Source of the DNA: Cyclospora cayetanensis
Taxonomy: Eukaryota; Apicomplexa; Conoidasida; Eucoccidiorida; Eimeriidae
DNA length: 64,000 bases
Direction: 5' to 3'
Assembly (NCBI RefSeq): GCF_002999335.1
Contig: NW_020312214.1
Coordinates: 62,001-126,000, forward strand
Shown here piece by piece: positions 11,315 through 24,300 of the stretch. The position numbers were made by a program, and so were the translations under genes. Under the pieces are notes generated by a model. That model was not told the origin of the DNA. It saw only the letters and a list, made by a program, of their open reading frames with translations, and ran no database searches. Numbering within the stretch: the first letter of the stretch is position 1; every line of letters starts with the position of its first letter.

Positions 11315-14300
11315 GTTGCCGACGGATAATTCTGCCAGTGTTATGTCTCAAAGTTTCGTCTGCAGATTGGTTTTTAAATAAATCGTCAACGCGTTTTTCG
11401 AATGATTTTGGGGAATACCTACATCTGTCACTACTTATGCCTGCTAGACATTTGTGACCCCAAAAGCAGAGGGTGGTCTGCGAGCATAAAGCCCAAAATA
11501 TTGGCTATGATCGTACAGGTCCAGGTATCATTTATGCATGAATGAATGGTGGGTTTTCATTGAGCTGGCATGGCCGTAGCTACTGGACGAATTGTCTGCG
11601 GCTTTTGGACACTGCAAGCTTAGCTTTTACAGGGCAAAGAGCTACCAAGCCCCGGCTATCAAATATTTTGTTTCAAATCCCGATAGGCGTGTCTTGTACT
11701 AGCGCGTTGCACAGGTGTGATATACGGGCTTTTCACAGGACGTAAGCTGGCATCTGCTGCCCCTGATGGAATGATGGCCAAGGAAGTCGCTCATTTGATG
11801 CACGTATCTGGGTGTGAGTTTGGTTGACAGATTGTAAGTGGCGATGCTGCCAATACTGTGTGCAAACTGGTAGGCGGCAGATTCGACGGCCCCTCGTCAA
11901 ATTTTCCGCTCTCTCTTGTGTGAGCTGAGCGAGTAACTGGAGTGCCAATCGTTCCATCGCAAGCCTGTACGTGGCATTTGAGTACTTCATGCTGAAGGCG
12001 GGTGTGATTCTGCTACAAGTAGTTTGAATGGCAAAGCTGTCGTCTGAATTCTGCATCACAGTGTGCGGCATCCAAAGCTAGGGTTTGTCGCGCTGGCATC
12101 TGTAGTGCTATTTGGCATGTTGCAGCGAGCCGATTCTCCAACTGACCGTTTTTACCCTACCTTCACTCTTGAAATGTATATGCTTTGAGTTTATCGAGTT
12201 GCAGTATGTAGCGCCGTTCTCTATTTGTTGCCTTGACACCCCTTTCCCGGGTGCATGCAGTCCAGCGAGCATAGCAAGCAGCTAGAGCTTTGGTACGAAC
12301 GTCGGTGCCTGTCGCATGCGTTGTGCGTCTATGTCCCTTCTTTAAGGTGAGCCTAGTGCTGAACACACCTGTGGCCACCACCGCGGTCCAACGCCCATCA
12401 TTGTCCCACATTTACACCTATACATGTGGTTTTTTCAGTCCGTTTCATGCTATAGGCTCTGTGGAAACTGATCAGCATAGACCACTGGTAGTAGTCTGTA
12501 ACATTGCGTTATCGGCTCAACTTCATGGCCCCACAAGTGAGAAATCACCTGCCTGCGTTTCCATTGCTCTTGCGAGGCAGAGGCAATACCAAACGAGCGC
12601 AGCCGGTGAGATTTGTACTGAGTTACCGACCGCTTTTAATTTCTTCTGCACTGTCTATAACTCAGTTCCCAGCGCCCTACCGTAGTCATCAGTGTCATCG
12701 TCGTGGGGGTGTAGCGTGGTTGTAACCGCGTTATGATTGTTCGTGATTTCAATCGTTTAAGTGTCTTATGAATGAAAAGAGATCACTTTTGCATCTGTTA
12801 TCGGTCTAGAGAGTATGTATCACGTAGTTGGGCTACGGGATCCACGTTCTTCGTTCAATATACCGAGCTTATCACCGCATATCAATAAGGACCGGTACCG
12901 AAGTACACATCCTTTAAAGAATGTGAGTTTGTGCGTACAAGTTCTCCCAAAAATTTACAAGCTTGGATATTCAGTCCATAGGGCATGCAGATAGATTTTG
13001 CATCGACTTAGTTTTGGTGTCAGTAGAAGTCCAGCCCTACCCCACCTCGCACATAAACACCTGGGGCAGGGACATTGCAATGTGATTGTGCAGCCCTTTT
13101 GCAGGCTGTGAATCAGGTCACTTTCTTCTGCAATCATGGGCTGCGAACCGGGTGTAGTATTGTCAGAGGGTTTTGCTGAGTATGGCATCGAATGAGAGTC
13201 GCACGTACCACGTTAACGCTCTTATCGCTGCTTGCGCCATACTTCAGTTTATTTCCGACAAAACACCTATGTTTAGTCAGCAACAAAGTGATTCACGAGC
13301 CCGTTTGCTGAGACTTAGGGGCCAGGCCCATCATCTCTAGGCAAACTACATTTACCAAGCCAACACCGTATGCTTATTATTTCAGACATGAGAACTAGCT
13401 TCTGCCGTCTTCCGCAAAATGCTCATGTCAGGTGTGCTAGTGTGTCAGCCTACTAATAGTGATAAGTGTTTACCAGGGTATTCCTGTATAGACTAGCTGA
13501 GCTAGGATAGCATGCTGTGGTAAGTGCGATCCACAGCACTACTGCTGGCACTTTCGCAAGTAAAAGCCTGCACTCTTCAGGTTGTGAGATTACATCACTA
13601 ATTGTGGATGCTTTTAGGCTCAACAGGTGGTAGTGCACAACTGAGAGCCAGGAGACCCAACAAGTTAGCTGGAATCGGGTATTTTTAAAACTAGATAGTA
13701 AGGCTTCGTGCGGGCAGTGGATTTGCTGGCATCAGCTAGAGCACTGTATTGGTGACGATTATGCAGAGATAAGGTTGCAAATAAGTGCGTCGTGTGCTGT
13801 CTTGTTCCATTGGCACAGGATGCTGTAAGCCGGTGAGTTCGTTCTGCTCTTTGACAATATGAACATGCCACTAAGATGTTCCAAGCGAAGTGTTTCATTA
13901 TTGAAGGACTTAAGCTTAGGGAACGTCCTGATCAGCGTGATTAGTTTTTAGCGCATCGCCCACGAGTCAACGGTTAGATGCTAACCACTCGATGCGCATG
14001 AAGCACTTAGGAGTACCCAGTGTACACGACACTTAGTGCGAGGCATACATACCCATATAAGCACATATCGCCAGAATTCTCCTACTTGAAAAAGGATAAT
14101 GTCCACTTACCCGTCTTGCGTTACCAAGGCTTTAGGATTGGTCAATACTATGAAGCTTTTACTTTCTCACAGTGGGTAGGTAGCCAAGGATTATACTGCA
14201 CAATACAAAATTTGCGAGGGGGGGGAGGGGGTGGACATTCCAATACTTCCAATGGAAAATTGATATTCTAGGGCTACGCTTTGCCGCCACGGGGGCAGCA

Positions 14301-15621
14301 GTACGCTAATGTAGCTCAAGCGCGTGTAGATTATTGTAGATGTAATTATTATCTGGTAATGCTTGCAGGCATGGCACCGCACAGCGAGTAGTGCATGAAT
14401 TTGGACGGTTCGGGCCTGGGCCAACGTAATTCAAGGAAGTGAGTAGAGCAGGCTGCGAATAGTGCGGCGCTCAGCGTGCTGATGATACTACGGGATAGCC
14501 AACTGCTCGTGTGGAACTGGTGTATATTCATCCATTTAAAAACCTTTCCAGCGGAAGCAGGTATGTTTGAGCCTCATGATCCTGATGGCCTCTCCAAAGG
14601 CAGTGTCTCCATAATGGCGCAAGTTATTTTGGAGCCTCTGGCTGTTTTGAAAGTTTGTGCACTTAAGGTAGTAACGTTGCCGTGGCGCTAGTCAGTGAAT
14701 GCCTATGCATACGAACAGTCCCATTCTGCTAGTAGCGTCCCGTTTCGGTTGTTTACCTGTATTTGCTGGACTACTCTGGAAGTCTACTTCTAAGGCTTAC
14801 CTTGTGCAGCGAATGTAATGTAGCTGTCAATGATCTTGTATCTAGGCTGTCAAACTAGCACTAATTCAATTGTCGCCCTTTGGGCAGCTTGCTCACCCGT
14901 GCGCGACTGAAGCATATGGAAATTTAAAAGAATTCTGTGTATCGGTCTACATTTTATCACAGCCCTAGTACCTGTTCGGACCTTGTTCGAAGTTTACGCT
15001 GCGAGGGGATATTTGTTCCTTTGCTGCGCGTAGTTCCGCATTCATCAAGCGAGTAAGCGTCTGTTCACACGCATGTGCAGCAAAAGCTCCGTGGTTTTGT
15101 CATCGTGGGGTACAGGTGTACGTATGTGCCTTGATATCAACCTCAACTATAAAGAAACTGTGTTTACCGCCACTACTCTCATGCTTACATGGTATACGCA
15201 GAATGTTTCTTTCCCCCTTTTATCTTTCGTTTAATTTTGCCTCTCCTTTGTCCCAATGCAGGAAACGGAAGTGCGCTCAAAAAGGCAGTTAAGCATCGCT
15301 GCCGAACCCCAAGGGCCTCATTGGATGTCTGGGCACACGCTTAATTACGTATACCACCTTGATATATTCAAACTGCTTCCCAGCGCCCATTTGTGTACAG
15401 CGCCTTTTCCGTAAATTTGGCGTACTACTCACTGACACTACCAAACGGCCATTCATGGAGTACTGTGCCCATGCTATTCTGTAAATTAGCTGTCACGACG
15501 CCACCAAATAATGCATTCTCAGAAGCAGGCAGTGAGCAAACCGATTTAGTATATAATCAGCTTTTCGTCTCGCTAGATGTGTTTTGAGAAGCAGTACAAT
15601 GCGTTTACCTCCACGGAATAG
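11315..15621 (+). CDS. same micro-exon gene, C-terminal part
   Basis: Proposed exons: one beginning at 11315 (end unclear), 11565-11741, 11881-11917, 12261-12346, 12439-12605, 12810-12922, 12975-13081, 13386-13431, 13767-13832, 14037-14175, 14552-14667, 15262-15348, 15384-15410, 15490-15531 and the terminal exon 15577-15621 ending in TAG. Junctions from 11741 to 13081 and from 15262 to the end agree in phase; 13081/13386 and 14175/14552 do not, so pieces are missing. The acceptors at 12439 (GGTTTTTTCAG) and 15262 are strong. The peptide is polar and partly charged (QLELWYERRC; ETEVRSKRQLS), consistent with a cytoplasmic tail, with one more hydrophobic run near 11,690. No known domain was recognised. 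The gene could instead be two genes. Confidence 0.38.
13951..13997. other. nested hairpin (imperfect palindrome)
   Basis: An outer 8-bp stem, GCGCATCG at 13951-13958, pairs with CGATGCGC at 13990-13997. Inside it GGTTAG at 13972-13977 pairs with CTAACC at 13981-13986 around a 3-nt loop. In the model above it lies in the intron just before exon 14037. It could form an RNA hairpin or a cruciform. It is not a tRNA: no complete T-arm or acceptor pairing follows. Confidence 0.6.
14216..14234 (+). other. G-run, possible G-quadruplex
   Basis: A run of eight G, an A, five G and then TGG, inside a proposed intron. Consecutive G tracts of this length can form intramolecular G-quadruplexes in DNA or RNA. 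Only the sequence run itself is observed. Confidence 0.4.
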
Positions 15622-16880
15622 GATCAAAACGCCTATGGGTACCTCGACCTGTCTCATACATACTTATCCGTCCTCTTCCGCATCACTTTTTACTTGCATT
15701 TGTTTAGTTGCTGACAGGGGAGCATCAGATACCGTTTCTGGAAGCAACTTTACTTGTCTACGCTCTTGTGCCATGTGGCGGGAAACGGCCAATTCCCGCT
15801 TGATTTTATTCGTGTGCAGAGAGCGTGCACTGGCGTTTACACGACCTCGACCCTTATGTGATAAATATACTCTCTATTGTTGTGATTTACTGTGAGCATG
15901 CTTCCTACTAGGTATACTGGTGTATATCCATGTAGTCCAATGTGCCCAGCGTTCCATCAAGTACAAAAGTGCGCTTCAACTGCATCCATCCTCCACGTAC
16001 TATTCGAGGAGTCCAGCTCAATAAATACAGCACGGAATTCTCACGGCTAGTCGAAAATATGTAAGCTCTTCTACATCTATCGACTGTGAGCACAGCACGC
16101 GGTGGGCGAGCTGAGGCAAGATGCAGTGATTATTGATTTTACCTGTGGATCGTTCGACTAATGCTACAATGCTTAGAACCGTGGTACAGACCTTAAGTTG
16201 ATAGATTTGCTTTATATTTAATGTTTGGGATGTGAATGTAACTGTTGTTGTTTTGATCACTTTCATATGCCGGAATAACAGGCCATGCGTATGGTTTGTT
16301 CAAGGCTGTGCCACTTGCCTCGTGCTTTCATGATCTGTTCGCCGTACCCGCCACAATTGGTATACCACCTTGCTATGCAAGACTCTTTTCCTCATATCAC
16401 ATCCAGTGCACACAGGTTCCCCATTTCCGTTGCCTGTCACAACAAGACTGCCTATGCTGCAGTCAGGAAAAAGAGGGCTAGGTAGAAGTTTGACAAAGGC
16501 GAGATTTCTACAGGTGTTCTGTCTGTGCTTTAGCTGCGATGATGGCAGGCCTGGCGAACTTAGCGTCCGTACAATTATGTTTGCCCTGGGTGCATAGGCA
16601 AAGGCTGTGCGTCTCCCATGGGTTGCCTGCGCTGCTGCATCCGAACTTGTGCTTCTCATCTACAGGAGTCTGGCTTCCTGGTAATAATCATCCAACCACC
16701 AATTATGGTTTGGTCAGCTAATGCATTTGCCGGCTACATGGAGTCCAAAGCCGATTAGTGCTAATAGAGTCGAGCATAGGCATCGTGTTATTAGCAGGAG
16801 CCACGGCGCTAAAAACGGATTAGACTGCATGCAGGCAGAGGGGCTTTTCAGGTTTGATGAAGCAGCACTTTGTGAAGATG
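15622..16880. other. no resolved gene
   Basis: A Cys-containing open frame lies at about 15.6-15.9 kb, overlapping the terminal exon above. Overlapping open frames on both strands at 16.28-16.66 kb include a Cys-rich plus-strand stretch near 16,401-16,475. They may belong to the next gene upstream of its EGF-like exon, but I could not build a phase-consistent model. Confidence 0.3.
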
Positions 16881-16900
16881 TAAGGTGGTGAGATGGTTCA

Positions 16901-18421
16901 ATGGCTTGTACATTTTCGTTATCAACTTGTGAAATTGATGGGTGCTTATCCAAAGCCAGTACGTGCCATGTAGTCCCCATTGCTACGACGTTCCATGATG
17001 TGTCTTCATGCCAGCCTGGCTACCTAGCCATGCTCAAGGCAGGAGTGGATGGAAATCTTCATAAGCGTATTGTCAGCACTGCTAGGGTCACACTCTGAGC
17101 TTCTGTGCAAAGCCCGTGTGCTGTTTCTCTTTCACTAGGAACACTTGGTAGTAAATTTACGCCATACTGTGTACAGGAACAGCCAGTGCGTATTATTGTT
17201 TAACGGAAGGACGCTCTCTATAAGTGAGAGCTAGGGGTTCGGCGGCAGTAGTGCAAGGTTGCTTCGTAGATTCAGTGTGAAATTATTTTGTGAATATTAG
17301 CGCAGAGTCCGTGTGAGTCACATTCTTCGTTAATATGTCGTGGTTTATGGTGGTTTTACACTTCAGTACATTTTCTTGTCCCCGTATTGATCTGTAGTAT
17401 ATGCAAATGGCTTACCTTCTTCCGTGTTGGATTCGAGTTTCGTCAGGAAAAGGATGGCATGTGAATTGCTTCTTGATATTACTTCTAGAGCGTATTGTGG
17501 TGCATAGCAGAGCCCCATGACTGGCCGCACGAGGCTTGGAGTTGTCAGCTATATACGGAAACCAGATGCACTCACTATCGTGGCATGCTGACTGCAGTAT
17601 GTACGCTCATATCCAATATCCAGGAGCCAGTACGTATTCTGGTCTCATCCAGTGGCACTGTCTACTGTGTCGGGACTGTTTCATTGGTTGCTCTATAATT
17701 TTTCCGGCAGACGTCACATCTCGAACGCGTACTAATATGTTAATATGATAAAGCTGCTCCAGATGCTTGATGCTAGTCATGAGGTTTGTGGTTGTTACGC
17801 CTAGTTCTTCATTGGCTTCCTAGGTAAAACAGGCGCAGTGTCATCAGGCTGCTCAGACACTTCTGAAGCACCTACTGCATGTTCACCTGTGATATCCGTC
17901 CTCAATATGCTCTGCTGTTTACCAGTGTGTGCATTTAAGGACGCTGTTATTTTACTGTCGCCACAGCATGAGCCAAACGATGTTTCCGATAGTGTGATCT
18001 ATGCAGAAAGCAAATGTACATAAGTGGCACAAACATCCATGCTCATCGCCTTATGATGATAGAGGCACAACCCCTATCGTTCCTTTGTTTGCTCCCAGGC
18101 CGTCGTGGAGCCAACCACGAAACCACCAGCTTTGCAAGATCCTGCAATGCTTCGCTGGATGCACGTATGGCTTCCCCTTCTACTCCTGATCGCCATACTC
18201 TTCCATTATCACAAGCCTTTACATCGTTATCGCCAACCCGATCAACGAGACGCAAGAAAACAGTCTTGCTGCAACTGGAACACTGCCGTTCCTTCGCTAC
18301 TGCCAGTGGATCCGTCTGGGATATACCTTTCAAAGCAGATTGGAGAAGCACTAACACATTCTGCTTTTCTTGTTGCTCCCGTGTATTTTCCAAACAACTA
18401 AAAAAACAAAAGCCTCAATAG
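16901..18421 (+). CDS. fragments of a gene with an EGF-like segment
   Basis: Three pieces are supported. A plus-strand frame at about 16,901-17,095 reads STCEIDGCLSKASTCH...SSCQPGY, the Cys spacing of an EGF-like domain (C-x3-GC, ASTCH, C-x-PGY) often seen in coccidian secreted proteins. An exon 17824-18015 contains SSGCSDTSEAPTACSP and a hydrophobic Cys-rich run. The terminal exon 18099-18421 follows a good acceptor (TTTGTTTGCTCCCAG) and is Ser/Thr- and Lys-rich at its end. The last two join in phase across an 83-nt intron. The link from the EGF-like piece to 17824, and the start of the gene, are unresolved. The terminal exon is open in two other frames as well; phase chose this one. Confidence 0.35.
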
Positions 18422-21307
18422 AGGGTGGGTGCATTTTCAAAGTCATCGTGTGTTCCTTTGGCTATACTAGTGGGTTTTCTCCTACTGGAAAGCGTGAATT
18501 GTGGTCAAACGTGTTTTTCGCTGGCTAATCGGTATCCACCATCTGCCGATTGTGGAACATGGCTTCTGAAGAATTCATTAAGCACCCTCCCGTGGCCTGA
18601 AGTTTGTTTTTTTTTGAACGTGTGGCCTTAAGCAATTTATTTAGCAGCTGGTTGCCTCAGACAAGGCAAGCCCCTTGGAGATCCATAGCTTCCGGAGGCT
18701 GTTCGGCTTGATGCGAAGTCATACGAAAAATGTTCCGTAGTTTAGAGCAGAGTTAGGGTGACGCTAAGGCCCACATTGCAAGGCATAAATTGTAGGCAAT
18801 ACGCTTGCCGCCATTATCTTGCCAGTGCTGGTCTAGCCCATAGGTATGATATGTTCTTTTGATGCGCAAGGCTGGCCACTCTATGCGATAACATAAAACG
18901 TTCCTACACAGGAAAACTCAGACAGTTTGATAACCCATAGATCCCCCTATTAGCCCCTACCAGGAATTGTGAGGATGCAAACCAAAGTAACCATGTACAC
19001 TGAATAGTACTTTGTTGTTTTGTGGAAAGACTAAATGCGCAACGATCAGGCTCACCAGGTTATCTTGCCATTTTCACGGTGTGGCACACGAGGTGTGTCT
19101 CATTGTGCGACAAGGGAGAAGCTCTTTAGTCGTGCTGCCGTGCAAGCCGTAAAAGTGATACGGAATGCACAAGAGGCATCAAAGAATTGCATTGAACAAG
19201 CCAATTTGTACTACCTCCCAAGAACAGATTTCCCGACAGCCCAGTGCAGGTTAGCTAGACACCACCGGTGGGGTATAACTGTTGTTTTGTTTTCTAGTAA
19301 AAAGTCGAGATACAATGCACTTTGAAATGCCTTTTCAAAGAATTACCTTATCTTCTGCCGGAATGGTTCATGCAAAGGCTTACGCTCCGCTTTTCACAAT
19401 GGAACAAAATCTCAAAGAGAGCAACTGCCTCCAAGAGCGCCGACTTCGCGGTTCGATAGACGAGGACAACTATCGTTTAATATATTTTCAGGGCCTTACG
19501 CCTTAAGGTGAAAAATGCCCATCTTACGTACACGCGTGTACCTGATTCGACTTGGGAAGATTACGCGGAAGATCACTGGATACAAGAAACAAGGTAGATA
19601 AATTTCCTTGTAATGCAATCATCATAACGGAGTCACTAGCAAACCATTGTTTAAAGCATGCATGGCGAAAAAGATCGGAAAACCTTCTGGCGGCTTGTAG
19701 GGCTTCGATTCGCCTCTCAATTTCCAGACAAGTCGACTTCCTTCTAGACTGGGTACACCCCAGATGCGCTCTCACCCCAATGAGCAGCCTCACTCAACCA
19801 CGTGAACCAATGCTGAGGCTGGCAGTTGGTAGCATAATTCCTAGAGTCGCGCCCCCTAGAGGCATCGTCACGCCGCTACTGTGCTTTACAGAGCAGCATT
19901 TCCGCCATCGCGAAATCGTCATAATAAGCTTTGGATGCATTGGCCGTGTAAGGGAAATCTGCTAGGTTGGGAAGATACTGATCATGAAGTCCACCCCCGG
20001 TGGTTTCTGACTGATTCTCCCCATTCGCCTTGGCACTAATCCATGTTGTGTTCGTAAGAGAGAGCAAGGCTCATCAAGAAAGCGTTTCTGTGCTTGGAAA
20101 TTCCCCGGCTTATTGTCGTGTACGACTGGCCTGGATCCTCACCAGTTGAGATGCCTCCTGACTCAACTCACCCACATGTAGGTGTGGAGTAAGGACAGCG
20201 CATTTCAGGGAAAGTATGAGCCTCCGTCACACTCTGACTCATACGCTTTTGCAGGTCTTCTTACTGGTGCTTCAGAAGGAACAGTGCACGTTTGGAGACC
20301 GCAAACTGAGTCAGGAGGTACCTGGGCTGGTGCCAATCCTCGACAGCCAGATTGAACAAGCGGCACAGGCTTTAAACGTACCACCTACCAGAGGTGGTGG
20401 ACAGATGGCCAGCAAGTTCAAAGCGCTTCACTCGGGACCGTCTTCATCGGTGCATTTAATTCTAATACAGTGGTATTAGAAAATTAGTTCAAGGGCATGC
20501 GCGCTTGTTAGGCTGTAGCTGCAACGACCATTTCGATAAATCAGGGAGGACCGGCGAGAGAGATGCCTCAAACAATGATGCCTAGTTAGAAATTTGCATA
20601 AGTGGGCATGGATCGAAAATGAAGACTCTCTTATAAGCGAGAATACAGGAACGTCGGCGTAGGCAAACACACACGCATCCGCCAGAGAGGAAGCACGGCT
20701 GTGTAACTGGATTGCGCCCTCGTTCACAAGCCCGAAAATTTCGGTGTATACCGAAGGGTATCGCCCTAAAATAGCTTTGGAAAGATTTGAAACTGGAAGG
20801 CCCTGATGTAAACCTCCATACCTTACCTTGTGGAGGGGCCGAATGGTCGTGAGGCCGCCCGAGAGCTGCGAGCAGTGCTCTTAGCGCAACAAACGCAGCT
20901 TCATTGGTTCAAAGTTGCGTGTCTTCTTGCTCCCGCATTATGTATATAAGGCATTGGTGCTCATAAAGAACGCTTAGTTGACGGAGGTCTTTTGATTTGG
21001 CTTCGTTGAGCACTACTGCTGCTGTGCAGCTGGGGCAGCTCAGGAAGACTTTGATCCTTCCGGCTCAACCTCGCGGTGTGTGGCCGAAGGCCCCTATACA
21101 CTAGAAAAAATAGTTTTATTTGGAGGCTTTGTTAGAGTCTATGCCGAATGGGAAGACCGGAAAGCATGTGGCTCGGAGATTGTTGGCCCAGTGGTTAGGC
21201 ATGGTGTGGCTTACAGCATGAGACGGGATCAAGGTACCCGGCGCGACGGGTGCTAAACAGGAAACTCAATGAACCGAGAAGAATAATCCCATGATGCATG
21301 AGGCGTT
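18422..21307. other. unresolved coding-like fragments
   Basis: A plus-strand frame from ATG 19035 to about 19,260 is charged and Cys-containing and reaches a possible donor (TGCAG|GTTAGC). A second plus frame, 19,310-19,506, reads NLKESNCLQERRLRGSIDED and ends in a stop. Minus-strand frames at 19,548-19,800 and 19,876-20,067 also look soluble and end at plausible donors (AATCAG|GTACAC and CTCT|GTAAAG). I could not decide strand or joins. The WD40-like piece at 20.1-20.5 kb is given separately. Confidence 0.25.
20090..20487 (+). CDS. WD40-like exon fragments
   Basis: The candidate exon 20255-20317 follows a TTTTGCAG acceptor and reads GLLTGASEGTVHVWRPQTES, a typical WD40 beta-strand pair ending in VHVW. 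Upstream, a frame at about 20,090-20,181 containing RLIVVYDWPGSSP joins it in phase. Downstream, a frame ending in a stop at 20,487 reads SLGTVFIGAFNSNTVVLEN, which could be another blade strand. The rest of a propeller is not visible, so this may be the tail of a WD40 gene, a pseudogene or chance. The join after 20317 is not established. Confidence 0.3.
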
Positions 21308-24300
21308 ATGGGCCCAGGGAATATTACAATGCCCAATTCAGTGGGTCGGCAGCGGCCTGCAGGCCTTAACGGTGAGAAGGCAATGTCAGACGCTCCATTC
21401 CTCTCTGCAGCAGGTGTATCAGTGGACACTTGCCTCCGTCCATCAACCCCGCACAGCTCGGGGCTCCCCTCTATGCTTCAGGGTAAAGGGCCTGCTCATG
21501 CGAGCATGATACAGCACATCGGTGCTCGCTTGGGAGAAACACAGGATCTTCATGATACAAGGCCATACCAAAGTAATCAAGTGGAGAGGATTAGGGCAAT
21601 TCCCATGAGAGGAGTTATTACTGGGCCGGCGCGTTGGCGTGGCAGCGGTGTCTCCTATGGGACGCCGAATCTTTACTGTGCAGTATACAAATACAGCATG
21701 GTTCCTGAAGCTGAGTCTCTTAGTAGGCCCTTTCCAGAATCGGGACCGAGCTCACCAGAATGCAACTCTCATCCACTCCCCCCGCCAACGCTTGTTTCTA
21801 GCTCCTGGGGCCAAGGGCCACTGGTTATTGAAGGAGTAACTATTCCTAAGAGGCCCATGCCTGAAGATATTGATGCTTTTAGGCAGGAAGACTTTCAGAA
21901 AAGGGACAATCTTCAAGCTATATTTGTAAGCTGCAAGCTTACATTGCATTCGCGCCTTACCTTTGTGCATACTTTGTTAATCGGATCTTCCGTTGGTTCT
22001 GCCCCTTGCACTCTAGTGCGTTGGTTCGCGTTTTTGTATCTTTCAGGTTTTATCAGTGGGTTTGTTCCGAGACTTCTCGGCATCAAGCCCTTCAGCGGCT
22101 CATATATCTTGTAGTAGCATTCAAGTCAGAAACGCCTCAGCTTCACTCCCTCGTCCAAGTGACCTGCTTGGAGTATTGCATATCCCTCTGCACTGCGTAC
22201 ACTTAACGGAACTGCAGCATGAGGTCAAGTTACGGCTGCCCGTTGCCGCATGCGCACCTTGCGGAAGAAATGTCGAGGAGCTTGCTGCCTTCATTGGAGA
22301 TGAAGGGGAACGTGAGCTTGCAGCTATTCTGAGTCCTCAAAGCTCACTGGATGTGATTGAGCATGCATTTATGAATGGATTGACAGGCAAGGCGACAGGA
22401 GCCAACAGATGCAATGTCATGCTTTTTCGTCTGAGCAGCAGCGGCGGGTCATTTTTAGAAGCGTCCGATGCTATCTTTCAGGCAGCTCTCGCAGCCCCGG
22501 TAGTCCCATCAGTGGCGTCGTCCACAATCCAGCGGTCTTTCGATTCTCATTGCTACAACCAAACGGGCAACAAGCAGGAATCCCAGCATTTTGAAGGCGT
22601 CCAGGATAAACCAACTATGCGAGGTGAAATATCTACAGCTGCAGGGGCTGCACCCATACCGGCTGTGAAGCCAGCTAGCGTTAATGGGGCTAGATCCCAC
22701 TGCCCGAGCATACAAGCTGGCCAAAAAAGCCAAGTAAACACTTCGGGTTCTCTTCCGGAAGTGGCTCGAGAGAAAATAAGAGCACAGTCTCTGTCTGCAG
22801 GTCGCGGTTATGATAGGACTTCAGATTCATTGGACAGTGCTGCATCACCCCCGTTGCCAGCAAAAGATCAGTGTCAACGCCACCAACGGCGCCAGCAAGA
22901 AATTTCTGTTGCTGCCATGTTAGCTGCATCAGCTATTGCAGCCGCTGCAAGGGGAGAAAGGGATCGAACAACGCGCAGTTCAGCTTCCAGGCAACTGCCG
23001 CAGTCCAGTCGTCTTGTTGGAGGAGCGGGCTTAAAGAACAACCAGCGTCCATCAAGCGTATGCGGTGTGCTACCATCGAACAAAACATCTCTTGAGGCGA
23101 GAGATAGCAGCCTACATGTACAGCCACAGCGTCTTGGGGGTAGCCGAATGGCAGATCTGACTTCCTGGGATTCTTCAGAGGGTATTGCAGTTGGGCGCAC
23201 AGAAATAGTAGGTGAGCCCGAGTTGTCTCCAGATGATAGTGTATCCGTTCGTGGAGATGACACGCAACGCCTTGCAGCGAACATCGCTAATCGAACTGTC
23301 AGAACAGCTCACTCTCTAGCATGCGTGGAGCGGTCCGCTGCTCGGCGTGACTCTATTAACTTTCGTCTCTCCCAAGATGACCGCAAGAGCACCTTGTCAA
23401 CTAGTATTCGGAGACTTGATCACCTGATGGCTCGTGCTCAGCTCCTTCTTAGCCAGCGACGCAATCGACAGCGGCCCCAAGAGGAGAATCAGCAGGGCGA
23501 TTCAAGTAAGCTCAATCGATGTACATGGCGTAATCAGTCCGGAAGCCCTCAAGCCCTCCTATCCCATACTTGTGATGTCGGAGGGCAGCAATCCGGAAAG
23601 AACTCGCATGAAACATCGGAATGCAATGAAAAGAGGGAACATCATGTATCGGCACAAACACAGGAACTACAACACCCTCCTTCACAAGTCCATCGCGAAC
23701 GTTCAGCAGAGTTTGCTCAGTCAGCACGTTCCCCGCTAGATGGCTTTAGGATATCAAATCAATCCCCAGATGACAAACGTGAAGCTTTGTCCATGATCAG
23801 AGCTGTCAAGTGGATGAATGCTGCATCAACGCGGCGCACAGCCCTTCTTACGCAAAGGTGATTAGAGGGAGACAGCTTCGGGATCTTAGTTTAGCTTGCA
23901 GGTGGCAACTGTCATCCGCATTAATTTTGTGCACCATGTCCCTTGTCTCTAAATAATGCTTCCTTCAGGCGCAGCTTTTGTCTTTTCAGGTTGATCTTGA
24001 GGGTTTGGATACAGGCAGTTCACTTGAGGCGGCAACGTCGCATTGCCACAAATTTGCGGTTCGCAGCTTCGTTATTCAGCTCTTTCCAAGCAGCCCTACA
24101 GCGGCACCGGCTTTTAAAGTTTGGCTGGACAACTTTACGAATATATGTAGCACAAGAGCGTATCCAAGCACACAATGCAGCCCGGTGCCAAATGGACTCG
24201 AGCGTAAGCAATAAATTAATCCAGGTGGACCATAATAGAGCCAGTCACGCGCTTTGGGGTACCTTCGAGGTAATCACCTCATCAACCCTCCTTACATTTT

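Noticed and set aside
22874..23284. 136-codon minus-strand frame
   Set aside because: Antisense to exon 2 of the large coiled-coil gene, whose exons join in phase.
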